Below are positions 9,776 to 18,872 of a stretch of 64,000 nucleotides of DNA, piece by piece; position 1 is the stretch's first letter, and each line of letters starts with the position of its first letter. Origin of the DNA: Lachnospiraceae bacterium (GTDB lineage: Bacteria > Bacillota > Clostridia > Lachnospirales > Lachnospiraceae). The stretch is from contig JAFRRM010000033.1 of assembly GCA_017428105.1 (NCBI GenBank), positions 22,537 to 86,536 of the forward strand, in the 5' to 3' direction. Both the position numbers and the translations under genes were made by a program. The notes under the pieces are model-generated. The model made no database searches and was not told the origin of the DNA. It saw only the letters and a list, made by a program, of their open reading frames with translations.

Positions 9776-11089
9776 CTAATCGATCTTTGTTCCACATTTA
9801 TGACAGAACACAGCACCTTCATTTAACACCACTCCGCAGGCCGGACAGCGTTTAACAGGAATGTAGTGCACGCTGTTATCCGACTCGTCAGTGACAAATG
9901 CAAACGGATAATAGTCTATTCTTTCCAGAGGTGTCTCCTGCTGGATGGGATTCGTCTTAGCATTCATCTGCGAATCAGATAGGTTTTCATTTTCATTCGG
10001 AAGCACTCTTATTTCAGTGCTTTGAGACATACTGACTGCCTCCTGACTTGTTAATTCCTCATTGGCAGTTTCTTTTTCAGCATTACCTGGATCTTCTGCT
10101 TCTTCATCGTCAGGACCATTAGTCAGAATAAAATAATTCACAAAACTCCAGAGAAGAACACCACCACCGACAACTGCACTTCCACTTATGCTTTCCTTAA
10201 TCAGTGTCATAATTAAAATGCCGACTATTGCATAAATAATAGTTATCCTTCTGCCTGTTTTGTTTGAAACGGGTTCCTTTCTGATGCCAAACCGATAAAT
10301 CAATATCGGGGCAGAATATACTGCAAACGTTATGACTAAACTTAGCAAAGTTTGTACAACTGAATTGCCACGCAAGACTTGGTCATCGTTATTCTGTGAT
10401 TTGTTATTATTTGCAGTTTTACTCTCACTAGTTTTTGTTGGTGTTACCGAAGCAGACGTCGCTGTCGTTTGTGCAACGGAAGCCACTGCTTCATGTTTAT
10501 AAAATGAAATGTCACTTACAAAGGACTCTAAAAATGATTCTTTTGCCTCATTAATATCTCCATCAAAGGATTTCATTGAAACAATGATGATCATATTATC
10601 CACAATCGTATAATACTGCAAAGCATAGATCGTTTCTTTTTTTTCAAACGAACTAATATTAAACCTTAAAAACCGTGTTTGTTTATGCTCGAAGATTGAA
10701 TACTGTCTTACCGTGATACCTCTTTCTTTATATGATGTAATCATGGATTGCTGTAACGCTGATAATGCTGCATTATCCATTTTATCCAAATCATCCGCAG
10801 TTTGCGATCTTTTGATGATATCAATTTTATATGTTCCTTTGTTTTCCCAAATGGAAAAATAAATGTCTTTACTTATCATCTCACTGACAATTGCTTCCTT
10901 TGAAACTTTAGTGAAAAGTAAAAACGGATTATCATTAGATAAATGCCTGTCATAAGACATATGGCCATCCGGGACTGTGATTTCAATTCCAATATCGTCT
11001 ATTTTGATTTTAACGAAGCCTGCATGAACTACATTGCCAAGCGTGATAAGCAAAACACAGATCAACAATAGACGAATTATCTTTTTCAT
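9776..11089 (-). CDS. Membrane protein with external sensor-like domain and C-terminal zinc ribbon
   Basis: 437 residues. An N-terminal signal or anchor (IIRLLLICVLLITLGNVVHA) leads to an external domain of about 180 residues, a Thr/Ser-rich linker, two to three membrane helices (about 240-325), a Glu/Asn-rich segment, and a zinc ribbon at the very end (CPACG...FCHKCGTKID). The ribbon should face the cytoplasm, mirroring the 8753-9763 product. The start ATG 11089 overlaps the stop of a possible small upstream gene by ATGA. Twelve bases separate it from the next gene. No known family recognised. Confidence 0.7.
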   Translation of the reverse strand: MKKIIRLLLICVLLITLGNVVHAGFVKIKIDDIGIEITVPDGHMSYDRHLSNDNPFLLFTKVSKEAIVSEMISKDIYFSIWENKGTYKIDIIKRSQTADDLDKMDNAALSALQQSMITSYKERGITVRQYSIFEHKQTRFLRFNISSFEKKETIYALQYYTIVDNMIIIVSMKSFDGDINEAKESFLESFVSDISFYKHEAVASVAQTTATSASVTPTKTSESKTANNNKSQNNDDQVLRGNSVVQTLLSLVITFAVYSAPILIYRFGIRKEPVSNKTGRRITIIYAIVGILIMTLIKESISGSAVVGGGVLLWSFVNYFILTNGPDDEEAEDPGNAEKETANEELTSQEAVSMSQSTEIRVLPNENENLSDSQMNAKTNPIQQETPLERIDYYPFAFVTDESDNSVHYIPVKRCPACGVVLNEGAVFCHKCGTKID

Positions 11090-11208
11090 TTCTCCACCTT
11101 TCCTCTCTCATTTCCTAAAGACTCTTGGGCAGCCACCGCATTGGCATTGACCTGTTCAATCGCACGCCTTATTCCCACCCAAACCGACAAGTCTGTGAAA
11201 ACCTCCAC
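11086..11208 (-). CDS. Possible 40-residue protein overlapping the next gene by ATGA
   Basis: A GTG-started frame begins MEVFTDLSVWVGIRRAIEQ, runs on as a helical, charged segment and ends at a TGA that overlaps the ATG of the 9776-11089 gene. It fills most of an otherwise empty 172-base gap. A purine-rich GGGAAG lies just upstream of the GTG; an in-frame TTG at 11235 would add nine residues. The overlap is typical of translational coupling, but the peptide has no recognisable family and could be chance or a gene remnant. Confidence 0.35.
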   Translation of the reverse strand: MEVFTDLSVWVGIRRAIEQVNANAVAAQESLGNERGKVEK

Positions 11209-11261
11209 AATACTTCCCTGATTCGTACAATTCAATTATTCATAATGCTTTATACATAGAA

Positions 11262-11783
11262 TCAAAGTTTCATAAATGCATACGGAACATGCGCCCCCAC
11301 CACAAAGAGTCCTTCAAACGCCTGCTGCATATACTCTCCTTCAATAGGCGTGTCCCAATACGCCTTCGTCAACGTACTCCATCGTGAAAACACCGACTCA
11401 AACAATCTGATATAACTTTCCTGGCTCAAGTTCATTCCCCGCATCAGAAGGCTGAACTCCTCCCAGGTTCCGGCCATATTGATCCAGGAAGTAAACAATC
11501 CGCTTTCCATTCGAGCTCGCTCAAAATGCCATTTTGTGGCATACAGCCAGCCCGCCTGAAATACCATCGAACTGACAGTGGCATATAAATCGTGCTTGTT
11601 ATTGCCAAAGTCAGAAAGAATGTATTCGTCTGTGGAAAAGGCCTGAATTGTTTCCCGGCCGTAATTAAGGATTTCCTTGATTTCTTTTTCGGCCAATAAG
11701 TTGGGGTAATTAACTGCTCTCCCGATCAATGGCGGGAGTAATTCATCTATGATTATTTGTTTTAATTGTGCCGGTGAAGTCAT
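11262..11783 (-). CDS. Island protein of unknown function, 173 aa
   Basis: 173 residues, soluble and mostly helical, rich in aromatic residues (WLYATKWHFERARM, SWINMAGTWEEF). No motif recognised. Start ATG 11783 is preceded by AGGAG nine bases upstream. It lies 16 bases after the 11800-12276 gene and is probably co-transcribed. The two share size, helical character and AT-rich codon use but no clear sequence identity by eye. It could be a dedicated partner or an immunity-type protein; neither can be shown from sequence. Confidence 0.6.
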   Translation of the reverse strand: MTSPAQLKQIIIDELLPPLIGRAVNYPNLLAEKEIKEILNYGRETIQAFSTDEYILSDFGNNKHDLYATVSSMVFQAGWLYATKWHFERARMESGLFTSWINMAGTWEEFSLLMRGMNLSQESYIRLFESVFSRWSTLTKAYWDTPIEGEYMQQAFEGLFVVGAHVPYAFMKL

Positions 11784-11799
11784 TTTCTTTTTCTCCTGA

Positions 11800-12276
11800 T
11801 CACATCATTCCGAGCCTGTTCATCTCAAATGCCATCCCAAACACAAACATTGCCTTTGCAGCACACATCAGCAATTCAAGTGGATCCTCTTCTTCGTCAG
11901 GTGTCAATAACGATAGACTCAGAAAGTTCTGACTATACAGGAACTGTGTGAATTTTTTCTGCTTTCCAGAGCCAAACGGCATATTAATGCAATCCAGAAC
12001 ATACTCGTCCATTTCCGATATGCCGCGTTCGCGGGTAAGGATTTCAAACAATCCTGTCGCCTGTAATTCATTCCAATTCTTGTTCCAATGGTAAACCGCA
12101 CCAATACCGGCATAAGCGGACCATATCAGTGCCATAGAGACGACGTCTGTTTTTGGATGTGTGTTTCCGTAATCCATCATAATATGGAATAGCCACTTTT
12201 TATTGACAATGATTCTATTTTTATTTGAAACAAAATGTTGCCTACTATACCTAATATAATTATTTCTTTCGTCCAA
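11800..12276 (-). CDS. Island protein of unknown function, 158 aa
   Basis: 158 residues, Met- and aromatic-rich, with no recognised domain. A moderately hydrophobic C terminus (LLMCAAKAMFVFGMAFEMNRL) could be a buried helix or membrane-associated. The start used is TTG at 12276, which overlaps the end of a 54-residue upstream gene by 17 bases and has AAGG six bases upstream. A later ATG (at MMDYGNTHPK) would give a shorter product. The overlap favours the TTG. AT-rich like the rest of the island. Confidence 0.58.
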   Translation of the reverse strand: MDERNNYIRYSRQHFVSNKNRIIVNKKWLFHIMMDYGNTHPKTDVVSMALIWSAYAGIGAVYHWNKNWNELQATGLFEILTRERGISEMDEYVLDCINMPFGSGKQKKFTQFLYSQNFLSLSLLTPDEEEDPLELLMCAAKAMFVFGMAFEMNRLGMM

Positions 12277-12424
12277 ACAAAACCTTAATTAAGCCTTTAA
12301 ATAACGTCCAAGGCAGTAGGAGAATTTCAAATAGTATTTCCGAACAACCAGCAGACATTTTCTTGTGATATTTTTTTTGGTCTCTATAAAACTTTGCAGC
12401 ATTTGTATCTCTGTAAGCCACCAC
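12260..12424 (-). CDS. Small protein, 54 aa, basic N terminus and hydrophobic C terminus
   Basis: A GTG start at 12424 with GGAGG six bases upstream (12431-12435) opens a 54-codon frame. The product begins MVAYRDTNAAKFYRDQKKYH, then has a hydrophobic stretch (ILFEILLLPWTLFKGLIKVLF) and ends GRKK. It would be a membrane-inserting or amphipathic small protein. It is the first gene after the promoter at 12452-12480, with a leader of only about ten bases before the ribosome site, and its stop codon lies inside the next gene. An alternative ATG two bases upstream in another frame gives a 41-residue product and a poorer spacer. Confidence 0.6.
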   Translation of the reverse strand: MVAYRDTNAAKFYRDQKKYHKKMSAGCSEILFEILLLPWTLFKGLIKVLFGRKK

Positions 12425-12451
12425 ATTAGACCTCCTCAACTAATCTTTTAT

Positions 12452-12480
12452 ATAATACCAAATTTGCATCCTCTAAACAA
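12452..12480 (-). promoter_or_regulatory. Promoter of the AT-rich island operon
   Basis: On the minus strand TTGTTT (12475-12480) and TATTAT (12452-12457) are separated by exactly 17 bases. Initiation would fall about ten bases before the GGAGG of the 54-residue gene. Confidence 0.65.
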
Positions 12481-12710
12481 GTCATGAATAATAGAGTCTT
12501 TATTGGTAAAAACGGACCATTTCCATCAATAATCGATTCTGGTAGGAAAGTTTAATAATAATAGACTACTAATAGATAGAGAGAAACCGTCTTCACGATG
12601 TGATCACCAACCGCACAGCTCCGCGCGCAGCGCTCCCGCTGTGCTCCCCCTTCATTCGCATTCCGCGGGGCCCCTTCCCCTGCTGCATGCTCATGAAGGG
12701 CGCGGCTTAA
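12481..12710. other. Non-coding junction between AT-rich island and groEL region
   Basis: No gene seen. Base composition switches here from AT-rich (12481-12590) to GC-rich (12600-12710). The GC-rich part has inverted arms CCCTTCAT (12648-12655) and ATGAAGGG (12693-12700). At 12597-12609 a 13-base word is the reverse complement of 12773-12785, which covers the end of groEL. Confidence 0.6.
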
Positions 12711-12764
12711 GAACTAAAAAACCCGGGTCCCCATGCGAGCATGGTTCCCCGGGTTTTTTAGTTC
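12711..12764. terminator. Strong bidirectional terminator after groEL
   Basis: A 17-bp perfect stem (12711-12727 with 12748-12764) carries an A tract on one side and a T tract on the other, with an inner CATG/CATG pairing. It terminates groEL on the minus strand and would also stop plus-strand transcription. Confidence 0.9.
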
Positions 12765-12778
12765 TTATCCGCTGGTGA

Positions 12779-14407
<1,629 letters not shown>

Positions 14408-14419
14408 TTATCCTCCGAA

Positions 14420-14707
14420 TTACTCTACGATAGCCAGAATATCGCTCTGCTTCACGATGATGTATTCCACGCCGTCCAGCTTCACTTCCGTGCCTGCGTA
14501 CTTGCTGTAGATCACTTTCTGGCCGGTCTTCACTTCCATATTGACTTTGTTGCCGTCCTTGTCCACGCCGCCGGGACCCACCGCGATGACTTCCGCCGTC
14601 TGGGGCTTTTCCTTGGCGCTGCCGGGCAGCACGATGCCGCTCTTGGTGACTTCTTCCGCTTCCACCTGCTTTAAGACCACGCGGTCTGCTAAAGGAACCA
14701 GTTTCAT
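14420..14707 (-). CDS. groES: 10 kDa co-chaperonin GroES
   Basis: 95 residues from MKLVPLADRVVLK. The mobile loop (KSGIVLPGSAKEKPQ) that docks onto GroEL and the closing DILAIVE are intact. ATG 14707 was chosen because GAGGAGG (14718-14724) lies ten bases away and the product then matches the usual GroES start. An ATG at 14713 would add two residues with only a four-base spacer. First gene of the groESL operon. Confidence 0.98.
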   Translation of the reverse strand: MKLVPLADRVVLKQVEAEEVTKSGIVLPGSAKEKPQTAEVIAVGPGGVDKDGNKVNMEVKTGQKVIYSKYAGTEVKLDGVEYIIVKQSDILAIVE

Positions 14708-14741
14708 TATCATTATGCCTCCTCATGGATTATCGGGTTTG

Positions 14742-14768
14742 TTAGCACTCGTTTTCTTTGAGTGCTAA
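14742..14768. promoter_or_regulatory. CIRCE operator (HrcA binding site)
   Basis: TTAGCACTC, nine bases, then GAGTGCTAA: a perfect match to the CIRCE consensus. It lies between the promoter and groES, so HrcA would repress groESL at normal temperature. hrcA is not in this window. Confidence 0.98.
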
Positions 14769-14772
14769 TCGT

Positions 14773-14800
14773 ATTATAGCGCATAAAACCGAAATTGCAA
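14773..14800 (-). promoter_or_regulatory. groESL promoter
   Basis: On the minus strand TTGCAA (14795-14800), 16 bases, then TATAAT (14773-14778), directly upstream of CIRCE. Confidence 0.8.
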
Positions 14801-14921
14801 GACCTTCGGCGAGAATTTTTTAACTTTTTGAGACGGGATGCGGGACTGCCCGGCGAAGCCCGGGGATGGGATGGGCGGAGAGACCAAAAAGGTCTGTTTC
14901 TTTGTCATCTTTTTTATCTCA

Positions 14922-15800
14922 TCATGATCCGCGGTGGCGTCGCCGGTACTGCAGGGGCGGGACTCCGACTTTTTCCCGAAAGACTTTCGTGTAATAACTG
15001 GAACTGTGGAAGCCGCAGTCTTCCGCGATCCGGCCGATGGGCAGCCGGGTGTCGGTCAGAAGCGGGATGCTCTGGGAGATCCGCACGTCGATCAGATGCG
15101 CCACGATGGAGACGCCGTAGGTCGTCTGGAAGATGCGGCTGCATTCGCCCCGGCTCAGGTGGACGCACCGAGCCAGGTCCCCGATGGAAAGCGGCTCCGC
15201 AAAATGCTCCTGAATGTACTTCAGCATGGCGTGGGCTTCCTCCCGTTCCAGTTTCACAGGCGGCTGGGAAGAATTCTCCGCCAGGACCATCAGCAGTTTC
15301 CAGACGTGCAGCAGCTGCGCGTAGGTATCCAGCTCATAGCCGAACTCCCGGTCCTGAACATAGCGGAACAGACGGACCATCTCTTCCAGGATCAGGGCGT
15401 GCTCCGCGAGGTCTGCGCGGAAGGCAATGACCTGCATTTTGGGATCGTTCGCATAAGGCAGGAAATAGCGCTGCTCGATGACGCTTCCGTGGAACAGGAT
15501 CAGCAGGGAAGGCTGGATGTTCAGGCTCAGGAACCGCGCCGATTCCGGCCCCGTCGGCCGGGACGTGTGCGCACAGTTGGAATTGATGAAGATCCCGTCT
15601 CCCGCTTTCAGGCGGTGCTCCTTCCCCATACAGGTCGTGATCATTTCCCCCTCCAGGATATAGGAAAACTGGATCTCCTCATGCCAGTGCCAGTCGTTGA
15701 AGCCGCGCGGTTTGTCCTTCAGAAACGTCTCATGGACCGCCAGCGGAAACTCGTACGGCATGATGAAGCGGGCCTGCTGATTTTCGTCTACATAGAACAT
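14922..15800 (-). CDS. AraC family transcriptional regulator with cupin sensor domain
   Basis: About 292 residues. The N-terminal cupin-like half contains WHWHEEIQFSYILEGEM and GDGIFINSNCAH. The C-terminal 100 residues hold two helix-turn-helix motifs (IGDLARCVHLSRGECSRIF and IGRIAEDCGFHSSSYYTKVF). ATG 15800 has GGGAGA ten bases upstream; in-frame ATGs at 15809 and 15821 are possible. It is transcribed away from the 5-oxoproline operon across a 200-base AT-rich gap, so it probably controls that operon, in the place that the IclR-type KipR holds in Bacillus. The effector is unknown. Confidence 0.88.
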   Translation of the reverse strand: MFYVDENQQARFIMPYEFPLAVHETFLKDKPRGFNDWHWHEEIQFSYILEGEMITTCMGKEHRLKAGDGIFINSNCAHTSRPTGPESARFLSLNIQPSLLILFHGSVIEQRYFLPYANDPKMQVIAFRADLAEHALILEEMVRLFRYVQDREFGYELDTYAQLLHVWKLLMVLAENSSQPPVKLEREEAHAMLKYIQEHFAEPLSIGDLARCVHLSRGECSRIFQTTYGVSIVAHLIDVRISQSIPLLTDTRLPIGRIAEDCGFHSSSYYTKVFREKVGVPPLQYRRRHRGS

Positions 15801-15947
15801 TTTTCTCATTTCTCCCTGCATTGCGCAGAATCTTTACAGTTTTTCCCAGCATCTTTATAGAAAAAAAAGAATTATTCAAGTATATTTATAACAGATAAAT
15901 CGTGTTCCGCCAATAGGAATTTAAAAAAATCCGTCATCTTCTGGATC

Positions 15948-15976
15948 TTGTTCGTTTTATTAATAAAAATAATAAT
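15948..15976 (+). promoter_or_regulatory. Candidate promoter of the pxp operon
   Basis: TTGTTC (15948-15953), 17 bases, AATAAT (15971-15976), in an AT-rich stretch just before the AAGGAG ribosome site of pxpA. TA-rich overlapping hexamers make the exact -10 uncertain. Confidence 0.4.
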
Positions 15977-16002
15977 ATTACATATTCAGAAAGGAGAAAA
16001 AG

Positions 16003-16770
16003 ATGTACAAAGTCGACATGAACAGCGATCTTGGCGAAAGCTTCGGCACTTACAAGCTGGGGATGGACGCGGAGATCCTGGAGTTCGTCTCTTCGGCCAA
16101 CGTGGCCTGCGGTTTCCACGCGGGCGATCCGCTGGTCATGGAGGACACTGTCCGGCTTGCCAAAGCCGCCGGCGTGGCCGTCGGCGCGCACCCCGGTTAT
16201 CCGGACCTGATGGGCTTCGGCCGCCGCAACATGGTCTGCACCCCCAAGGAAGCCAAGGCCTACGTTAAGTACCAGCTGGGAGCCCTGACGGCTTACACCG
16301 CAGCACAGGGCCTGAAGCTCCAGCACTGCAAGCCCCACGGCGCCTTGTACAACATGGCCGCCAAGGACATGGCCCTGGCCGCCGCCATCGCGGAAGCCAT
16401 CGCGGAAGTGGATAAGGACATCATCCTGTTAGGCCTGGCCAACAGTCTGATGATCAAAGCCGGACAGGAAGCCGGGCTCCGCGTCGCCAGCGAAGTCTTC
16501 GCGGACCGCGCCTATCAGGCTGACGGCACGCTGGTGCCCCGCAAACTGCCCGGCGCCGTGATCCATGACACGGAGCTGGCCATCGCCCGCACCGTCCGCA
16601 TGGTCAAGGAAGGCTGTGTCACCGCCATCACCGGCGAAGAAGTTCCCCTTTCGGCCGATTCCATCTGCGTCCACGGCGACAACCCCTCTGCCCTGGAGTT
16701 CGTGAAAAATATCAGGGCCCGCCTGGAAGCCGAAGGCGTCACCATCGTTCCCATTTCCGAGATCGTGTAA
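16003..16770 (+). CDS. pxpA: 5-oxoprolinase subunit A (LamB/YcsF family)
   Basis: 255 residues, the normal length. The family signature is clear: [12 protein letters not shown] at the N terminus, [13 protein letters not shown], and [15 protein letters not shown]. With PxpB and PxpC it converts 5-oxoproline to glutamate using ATP in the cytoplasm. AAGGAG lies ahead of ATG 16003. First gene of a five-gene operon ordered as in the Bacillus kip locus except that the ycsI-like gene comes last. Also called ycsF. Confidence 0.96.
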   Translation: MYKVDMNSDLGESFGTYKLGMDAEILEFVSSANVACGFHAGDPLVMEDTVRLAKAAGVAVGAHPGYPDLMGFGRRNMVCTPKEAKAYVKYQLGALTAYTAAQGLKLQHCKPHGALYNMAAKDMALAAAIAEAIAEVDKDIILLGLANSLMIKAGQEAGLRVASEVFADRAYQADGTLVPRKLPGAVIHDTELAIARTVRMVKEGCVTAITGEEVPLSADSICVHGDNPSALEFVKNIRARLEAEGVTIVPISEIV

Positions 16771-16808
16771 AAGAAGCCCCCGAACGAAAAAAAACAAGGA
16801 GAAAGATC

Positions 16809-18071
16809 ATGAGCGACAACAAAACTCCCGAAGTGAACCCGGGCAAACCGGTCCAGAAGAAGAACACATCGATCATGCTGGGCGCCGCCCTCCTGATGGC
16901 GACTTCCGCCATCGGCCCCGGTTTCCTGACCCAGACCAGCAACTTTACGGCAACGTATCTGGCATCCTTCGCTTTCGTCATCGTAATGGTCATCATCATG
17001 GACATGGTCGCGCAGACCAACATCTGGTCCATCATCGCGGCGTCCGGCCTGCGCGGCCCGGAGATCGCCAACAAGGTGCTGCCCGGCCTGGGCATTTTCC
17101 TGGTGGTGCTGGTCGTCATCGGCGGCCTGGCCTTCAACATCGGCAACTGCGGCGGCGTGGCCCTGGGCCTCAATGCCATCTTCGGCCTGAATGAAAAGAT
17201 CGGCGCGGGCATCGCGGGCGCGCTGGCCATCTGCATCTTCCTGTCCCGCAGCGGCAAAAAAGTAGTCGACCGCGTGGCGCAGGTCGCGGGCGCCGTCATC
17301 ATCCTGGTCATGCTGTACGTCTGCATCAGTTCCAAGCCTCCGGTGGGCGACGCCGTGGTGCACATCTTTACCCCCGAAAAGCCCCTCGACATGGTGCCCG
17401 TGATCCTGACCCTGCTGGGCGGCTCCTGCGGCGGCTACATCACCTTCTCCGGCGCGCACCGTCTGCTGGACGCCGGCTACGGCGGCAATAAAGAGGACGT
17501 CGCCTACTTCCGCAAATCCGTGCTGACCGGCATCAGCGTGTCCGGCACCGTGCGGATCCTGCTGTTCCTGGCCGTATTGGGCGTCTGCACCGCAGGTTCC
17601 GTGGCGGTGACCGCCAACATCGACGCCATCAAGAGCGCCGCCAACCCGGCCGCCCAGGCGTTTGAACTGGCCATCGGCAGCGCGGGCCGTGTGCTGTTCG
17701 GTATCGGTCTGTTTGCCGCCGGCATCACCTCCGTGATCGGCGCGGCCTACACCTCCGTCACCTTCCTGTCCACCCTGCATCCGTTCATCAAGAAGAACGA
17801 CCGCTGGTTCATCATCGGCTTCATCGCTTTCTCCACTCTGATCATGGTCATCCTGGGCGGAGCGAAGCGCATGGTCATCCTGGCCGGCGCCGTCAACGGC
17901 CTGATCCTGCCGATCTCCCTGGCCAGCGTGCTGCTCGCCGCCCACAAGAAGAACGTCGTGGGCGAATACAAGCACCCCGTATGGCTGAGCGTCCTGGGCT
18001 GGATCGTGGCTGCATTTGCAGCGTGGCTGGCTATCAAAGCACTGCCTAACCTTGCAAACCTGTTCCAGTAA
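16809..18071 (+). CDS. ycsG: NRAMP-family membrane transporter (YcsG type)
   Basis: 420 residues with eleven to twelve hydrophobic segments. It starts the NRAMP fold with AIGPGFLTQTSNFTA, where true metal transporters have GPGF...DPGN, and the sixth helix has GGSCGGYITFSGAHR rather than the usual MPHN-type motif. The manganese ligands are therefore missing. In Bacillus the same paralogue (ycsG) sits between ycsF and the kip genes. Inference: it moves an organic substrate or ion tied to 5-oxoproline use rather than Mn/Fe. AAGGAG lies ahead of ATG 16809. Confidence 0.88.
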   Translation: MSDNKTPEVNPGKPVQKKNTSIMLGAALLMATSAIGPGFLTQTSNFTATYLASFAFVIVMVIIMDMVAQTNIWSIIAASGLRGPEIANKVLPGLGIFLVVLVVIGGLAFNIGNCGGVALGLNAIFGLNEKIGAGIAGALAICIFLSRSGKKVVDRVAQVAGAVIILVMLYVCISSKPPVGDAVVHIFTPEKPLDMVPVILTLLGGSCGGYITFSGAHRLLDAGYGGNKEDVAYFRKSVLTGISVSGTVRILLFLAVLGVCTAGSVAVTANIDAIKSAANPAAQAFELAIGSAGRVLFGIGLFAAGITSVIGAAYTSVTFLSTLHPFIKKNDRWFIIGFIAFSTLIMVILGGAKRMVILAGAVNGLILPISLASVLLAAHKKNVVGEYKHPVWLSVLGWIVAAFAAWLAIKALPNLANLFQ

Positions 18072-18087
18072 TATTCCTTCTTGTGCC

Positions 18088-18125
18088 ATCCCTTTCTCTC
18101 CTTCAGCGGGGGAAAGGGATATTTT
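18088..18125 (+). terminator. Hairpin inside the pxp operon, possible attenuator
   Basis: 8-bp stem ATCCCTTT (18088-18095) and AAAGGGAT (18113-18120) with a 17-base loop, followed by ATTTT, between ycsG and pxpB. It may lower distal expression or stabilise an mRNA end. Confidence 0.45.
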
Positions 18126-18139
18126 AAAAGGATTCTGAT

Positions 18140-18871
18140 ATGGAAAATGTACGTTTTTTACTGACAGGGGACACCTCTCTCACCGTGGAATTCGGCAATG
18201 AGATCAGCGAGGCCATCAACCATGACATCCGCGCGTACAAGATCGCGCTGGAAAAGGCGGGCGTGCCCGGCATCGTCGAGCTGGTCCCCACCTACCGGTC
18301 CCTGATGGTCCATTACGACCCCGCCGTGCTGCCCTATCAGGAGCTGCGGGAGCGGCTGGAGAAACTGCTGGACGACATGGGCGAGATCGAGATCCCGCCC
18401 AGCCCCGTGCTGGAGATTCCCGTTCTCTACGGCGGGGAAATGGGACCGGATCTGCCCTTCGTGGCGGAGCACGCCGGTCTCAGCGAGGAAGAGGTCGTTC
18501 AGATCCACAGTTCCGCGGAATATCTGATCTATATGCTCGGCTTTACTCCCGGGTTCACGTATCTGGGCGGCATGAGCGAAAAGATCGCGACGCCCCGGCT
18601 GAAGCAGCCGCGCGTGAAGATCCCGGCCGGCTCCGTCGGCATCGCCGGCACGCAGACCGGCGTGTATCCCATCGATTCCCCCGGCGGCTGGCAGCTGATC
18701 GGCCGCACCCCCGTAAAGATGTACGATCCGGACCGGGAGACCCCGATCCTGCCCGAAGCGGGCCAGTACATCAAGTTTTACCCCGTGACTCAGGAAGAAT
18801 ACGACGCGATCCGGAAGGAAGTGGAAGCCGGCACCTATGTGCTGAAGACCCACGCGAGAAAGGAGGTCTGA
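18140..18871 (+). CDS. pxpB: 5-oxoprolinase subunit B (KipI family)
   Basis: 243 residues. The carboxyltransferase-like core motifs GFTPGFTYLGG, PAGSVGIAG and YPIDSPGGWQLIGRTP are intact. It works as a complex with PxpC; the Bacillus orthologue KipI was first described as an inhibitor of sporulation kinase A. ATG 18140 follows AAAAGGA. The stop is one base before pxpC, so the pair is tightly coupled. Confidence 0.96.
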   Translation: MENVRFLLTGDTSLTVEFGNEISEAINHDIRAYKIALEKAGVPGIVELVPTYRSLMVHYDPAVLPYQELRERLEKLLDDMGEIEIPPSPVLEIPVLYGGEMGPDLPFVAEHAGLSEEEVVQIHSSAEYLIYMLGFTPGFTYLGGMSEKIATPRLKQPRVKIPAGSVGIAGTQTGVYPIDSPGGWQLIGRTPVKMYDPDRETPILPEAGQYIKFYPVTQEEYDAIRKEVEAGTYVLKTHARKEV

Positions 18872-18872
18872 C

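Noticed and set aside
16809..18071. Manganese importer MntH
   Set aside because: Overall NRAMP fold, but the DPGN and MPHN-type metal-binding motifs are absent, and the operon context points to 5-oxoproline.
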